64,000 nucleotides of DNA. Origin: an uncultured Bacteroidales bacterium (GTDB taxonomy: Bacteria > Bacteroidota > Bacteroidia > Bacteroidales > P3). The notes under the pieces are model-generated. The model had not been told where the DNA came from. It saw nothing but the letters and a program-made list of their open reading frames with translations, and did no database searches. The stretch spans positions 61,783-125,782 of the forward strand of contig CAKZZD010000045.1 of assembly GCA_937886715.1 (NCBI GenBank), given 5' to 3'. Of the stretch, positions 61,245 to 64,000 are shown piece by piece. The position numbers and the translations under genes were made by a program. Each line of letters opens with the position of its first letter. Positions within the stretch are counted from its first letter, which is position 1.

Positions 61245-63782
61245 ATGCAGACAACAGAACAGATACTACCCGAGATGCGGCGCGCGGTGCCGCAGATTTA
61301 TATGTACGACGACACGTCGTTTCCCGGCTGGATCAAGATCGGGCAGACGAAGCGCGAGGATGTGAACATACGCATCGACGAGCAGCACCCCATCACCGAG
61401 CCGTGGAAGACCTACCACCTGTTGTGGCACGACAGCGCTTTCTATGCCGACGGCAGCGGCGAGAGCTTCAGCGACGACGACCTGCATGCCATGCTGCGGC
61501 GCATGGGCAAGGAGCTTGTCGGCGAGTGGTGCCGCTGCTCGCTGCGCGAGGCCAAGGCGGCATACGTGGCGGTGCGCCACCGCGACATGCACGTGGAAAC
61601 GGTGCGTGACCTCGACTACAGGATGCGTCCCGAGCAGGAGAAGGCGGTGAACGACACGGCCGCCTATTTCGCCCAAATGGACAGTGAGGAGCCCGACCGT
61701 CCGAGCCACTATCTATGGAACGCCAAGATGCGCTTCGGCAAGACTTTTGCCACATACCAGTTGGCAAAAAAGATGGGCGCCAAGCGGATATTGGTGCTCA
61801 CTTTCAAGCCCGCCGTCGAGGACTCGTGGCGCGACGATCTGCTGCGCCACCGCGACTTCGACGGATGGCGATACTACAGCAGCCGCGAGGTGGATGCCGC
61901 CAACGCTTTGACGCGTTCCCGCAATGGCGCATCCCCCTTGGTGGTGTTCGGATCCTTTCAGGATTACCTCGGCCGCGACAAGTACGGCAACATCAAGCCC
62001 AAGAACGAGTGGGTGCACAGCATCAACTGGGACCTGATTGTGCTCGACGAGTACCACTTTGGTGCCTGGAACGACAATGCCAAAAGCCTGCTCGACCTTG
62101 GCGACGCCGAGGCCAAGCGGCGCCAGATGGAGGAGGACAGCGTGATGCTGGAGAGTGGCATCGATGTGGAGGGCGGCCGCGCCTGGGACGACGGCGATGT
62201 GCCCATCACCGGCAAGCATTATCTCTACCTCAGCGGCACGCCGTTCCGGGCGTTGGCCACGGGCGAGTTTATGGAGAACCAGATTTTCAACTGGACCTAT
62301 CAGGACGAGCAGGCCCGCAAGGAGGCTGTCGGCGGCCCTTATCTGGAGATGCCCACAATGGTGATGATGACCTACCAGATGCCGCAGGACCTTGGAGCAA
62401 TGATCGAGCAGTGGGATATGGACGGCTTCGACCTGAACGAGTTTTTCCGTGCCGAGCCCGCCAAAGGGAAGCAGGCGGCCTCCTTTGTGCATGAGAAGGC
62501 GGTGCAGAAATGGCTCGACATCATCCGTGGCAAAACCCCTATCTATGGCGACAGCAGCTCGCCCCTCAACGAGCATCCGCCATTGCCGTTCGAGGACACG
62601 CGTCTGCTCGACCTGTGCGCCCACACGATGTGGTTTCTGCCCAATGTGTCTTCGTGCGACGCCATGGAGGCGCTGCTGCACCGGCCGGCCAACGGATTCT
62701 ACCAAACCTATCGGATCGTCAACTGCAGCGGCACCAAGGCCGGCATCGGCGTGGAGGCCCTCGGCCCTGTGCGCGAGGCTATGGGCGACAACCCGCTGAC
62801 GACGCGCACCATCACGCTCACCTGCGGCAAATTGACCACCGGCGTCACCCTGCGCCCGCTGGGCGGGCTGCTGATGCTGCGCAACTGTTCCAGCCCCGAG
62901 ACCTATTTCCAGACCGCCTTCCGTGTGCAGAGCCCGTGGACGGCTGCCGACAAGGACGATCCTGCAAAGCGGACCATTCTGAAGCCTACCTGCTATGTGT
63001 TCGATTTTGCCCCCAACCGTGCGCTGCGCGAGGTGGTGACCTATGCCAACCAGCTGGATGTGGACAGCAACCGCCGCATCACCGACAAGGTGAACGACTT
63101 CATCAACTTTCTGCCTATTCTGCAGTTTGACGGATGCTCGATGAAACGTGTGAACGCCACCGAGATACTCGACTTTGTGGACAACGGCACCAGCGGCACG
63201 CTGCTGGCGCGCAGGTGGAACAGTGCGCAGCTGGTCAATGTCGACAATGCCACGCTGCAGCGTGTGTTGGACAATCCCGAGGCGCTGGCCACCATCATGA
63301 AGATTGAGGGCTTCCGCGCCATGGGCAGCGACATCATCGAGCACATCGTCAACCGTGCCGAGAGGATCAGCAAGCTGAAGCGCGATATGGGCGACAAACC
63401 CGACAACAAGAAGAAAAAGGAGCTCAGCGACGCGGAAAAAGAGTATCGCTCGAAGCGGCGCGAGGTGCAGGAAAAGCTGATGAAGTTCGCCACCCGCATT
63501 CCCATTTTTATGTATCTGACCGACTATCGCGAAGAGAGCCTTGAGGATGTGATCCGCAAGCTTGAGCCAAGGCTCTTCGAGCGCGTCACGGGCCTGACCA
63601 TCGACGATTTCGACCTGCTGCTGCGCGTGGGGGTGTTCAACCGTGCGCAGATGAACGATGCCATACTCAAGTTCCGGCGCTATGAGGATGCCTCGCTGGC
63701 CTACACCGGGGTGAACCGCCATGCCGGCGACACCCGCATCGGCACGATGGACAGCAGTGTGCCGATCGAGGCGATACGCTAG
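61245..63782 (+). CDS. GIY-YIG / superfamily-2 helicase, restriction subunit of the module
   Basis: 845 residues. The N-terminal ~100 (IYMYDDTSFPGWIKIGQTKR, RIDEQHP, then GEWCRCSL) look like a GIY-YIG nuclease of the T5orf172 kind. Residues about 130-620 form a superfamily-2 helicase: motif I KMRFGKTFATYQLA (a variant Walker A without the usual first Gly), motif II VLDEYHFGAW (DEYH), motif III YLSGTPFRAL, and later TLTCGKLTTGVTLRPL and FQTAFRVQSPW (motif VI region). A charged helical segment follows (RAERISKLKRDMGDKPDNKK). This is the architecture expected of an ATP-driven restriction enzyme. It starts at ATG 61245, 32 bases after the hairpin repeat. Confidence 0.82.
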   Translation: MQTTEQILPEMRRAVPQIYMYDDTSFPGWIKIGQTKREDVNIRIDEQHPITEPWKTYHLLWHDSAFYADGSGESFSDDDLHAMLRRMGKELVGEWCRCSLREAKAAYVAVRHRDMHVETVRDLDYRMRPEQEKAVNDTAAYFAQMDSEEPDRPSHYLWNAKMRFGKTFATYQLAKKMGAKRILVLTFKPAVEDSWRDDLLRHRDFDGWRYYSSREVDAANALTRSRNGASPLVVFGSFQDYLGRDKYGNIKPKNEWVHSINWDLIVLDEYHFGAWNDNAKSLLDLGDAEAKRRQMEEDSVMLESGIDVEGGRAWDDGDVPITGKHYLYLSGTPFRALATGEFMENQIFNWTYQDEQARKEAVGGPYLEMPTMVMMTYQMPQDLGAMIEQWDMDGFDLNEFFRAEPAKGKQAASFVHEKAVQKWLDIIRGKTPIYGDSSSPLNEHPPLPFEDTRLLDLCAHTMWFLPNVSSCDAMEALLHRPANGFYQTYRIVNCSGTKAGIGVEALGPVREAMGDNPLTTRTITLTCGKLTTGVTLRPLGGLLMLRNCSSPETYFQTAFRVQSPWTAADKDDPAKRTILKPTCYVFDFAPNRALREVVTYANQLDVDSNRRITDKVNDFINFLPILQFDGCSMKRVNATEILDFVDNGTSGTLLARRWNSAQLVNVDNATLQRVLDNPEALATIMKIEGFRAMGSDIIEHIVNRAERISKLKRDMGDKPDNKKKKELSDAEKEYRSKRREVQEKLMKFATRIPIFMYLTDYREESLEDVIRKLEPRLFERVTGLTIDDFDLLLRVGVFNRAQMNDAILKFRRYEDASLAYTGVNRHAGDTRIGTMDSSVPIEAIR

Positions 63783-63801
63783 GGCACTCAAAGGGGAAGA
63801 C

Positions 63802-63857
63802 AAAAAAAAACGAGGCGGGAGAGGTGCACCTTTGGAGGTGCGGACTCTCCCGCCTCG
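63802..63857 (-). terminator. Terminator of pta
   Basis: CGAGGCGGGAGAG (63811-63823) pairs exactly with CTCTCCCGCCTCG (63845-63857), with an inner GCACC/GGTGC stem. On the minus strand it is followed by nine Ts (complement of 63802-63810). It faces the helicase gene, which ends 19 bases before. Confidence 0.88.
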
Positions 63858-63879
63858 CGTATGAGGCCGTGCGGTGTGA

Positions 63880-64000
63880 TTATTGCCGCTTGGCGGCGGC
63901 TTGTGTGGCGGTGATGGCGACGACGTTGACCACATCGTCGACCGAGCAGCCGCGGCTGAGGTCGTTGATGGGGGCCGCCATGCCCTGCATGATGGGGCCT
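63880..64000 (-). CDS. pta: Phosphate acetyltransferase, C-terminal end (rest beyond right edge)
   Basis: The minus strand reads GPIMQGMAAPINDLSRGCSV, then DDVVNVVAITATQAAAKRQ and TAA. This is the conserved C-terminus of Pta, which converts acetyl-CoA and phosphate to acetyl phosphate in acetate formation. Only the last ~39 codons are in the window. It marks the return to core genome after the restriction-modification module. Confidence 0.9.
   Translation of the reverse strand, partial: GPIMQGMAAPINDLSRGCSVDDVVNVVAITATQAAAKRQ

Noticed and set aside
63783..63857. Attachment-site copy of the tRNA-Pro 3' end closing an island
   Set aside because: I compared the tRNA tail (TTCACCCCGACA region) with the sequence between the helicase stop and pta and saw no match.
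61713..63935. A 740-codon minus-strand frame opposite the helicase
   Set aside because: His/Val/Ala-rich shadow. The plus strand carries ordered helicase motifs.

Overview
This 64-kb window is chromosomal DNA from a member of the Bacteroidales (phylum Bacteroidota). The evidence is gene content: type IX secretion (T9SS) and gliding-type proteins, a MurF-Alr fusion, DUF4199, DUF3822, DUF2851 and DUF6266 proteins, an OstA-like LptA homologue and a bactofilin. Many genes also carry the phylum's promoter form, TTTG, about 19 bases, then TAnnTTTG. Family or genus cannot be fixed from the sequence alone. Most of the window is ordinary, tightly packed core genome. The accessory part is about 56.5-63.8 kb.

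Layout. 0-16.3 kb, mostly minus strand: murF (cut by the left edge), uvrC, a GldH-like lipoprotein and asd. Next come two large tandem T9SS-sorted surface proteins, the second broken by an in-frame stop. Then an oligopeptide-binding lipoprotein, an MtaD-type deaminase, atpC, atpD and the membrane pyrophosphatase hppA. 16.8-34.5 kb, plus strand: pyrE, a secreted sulfatase-modifying-factor-like protein, hpt, a lipoprotein, an AsmA-like protein, DUF4199, a GT2 glycosyltransferase, ychF, a PorW/SprE lipoprotein, a bactofilin, a sugar-kinase/RapZ fusion, an uncharacterised membrane protein, DUF3822, rsmD, purC, a CYTH protein, a YfcC transporter and an M28 peptidase. 35.6-41.2 kb, minus strand: adk, era, a secreted protein, an M23 peptidase and a GH29 fucosidase. 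41.6-56.2 kb, plus strand: a BspA-like protein, porP, gldJ, an OstA-like protein, grpE, dnaJ, DUF2851, murF-alr, lon and a PorE-like protein.

56.4-63.8 kb, accessory region: a tRNA-Pro(GGG), a 44-residue membrane peptide and a DUF6266 protein are followed by a restriction-modification-like module. The module has a strong promoter, a roughly 220-base leader that can fold in two mutually exclusive ways, a SAM-fold protein lacking the catalytic NPPY motif, an Eco57I-type adenine methylase with an AT-rich core, an IS200-like element, a 35-codon remnant of a second methylase and a GIY-YIG/superfamily-2 helicase. The window closes with the 3' end of pta on the minus strand.

Working together: GldH-like, PorW/SprE, PorP, GldJ and PorE-like proteins are scattered T9SS or gliding components, and the two CTD proteins are probable cargo. 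AtpD/AtpC and HppA serve ion-coupled energy metabolism. MurF, MurF-Alr, the bactofilin, the M23 peptidase and the kinase-RapZ fusion relate to the envelope.

The points I would follow first are the switch-like leader of the restriction-modification module, the mosaic methylase with its leftover 3' end beside the transposon, and a dispersed hairpin family built from 11-base units, one run of which lies inside a coding sequence.
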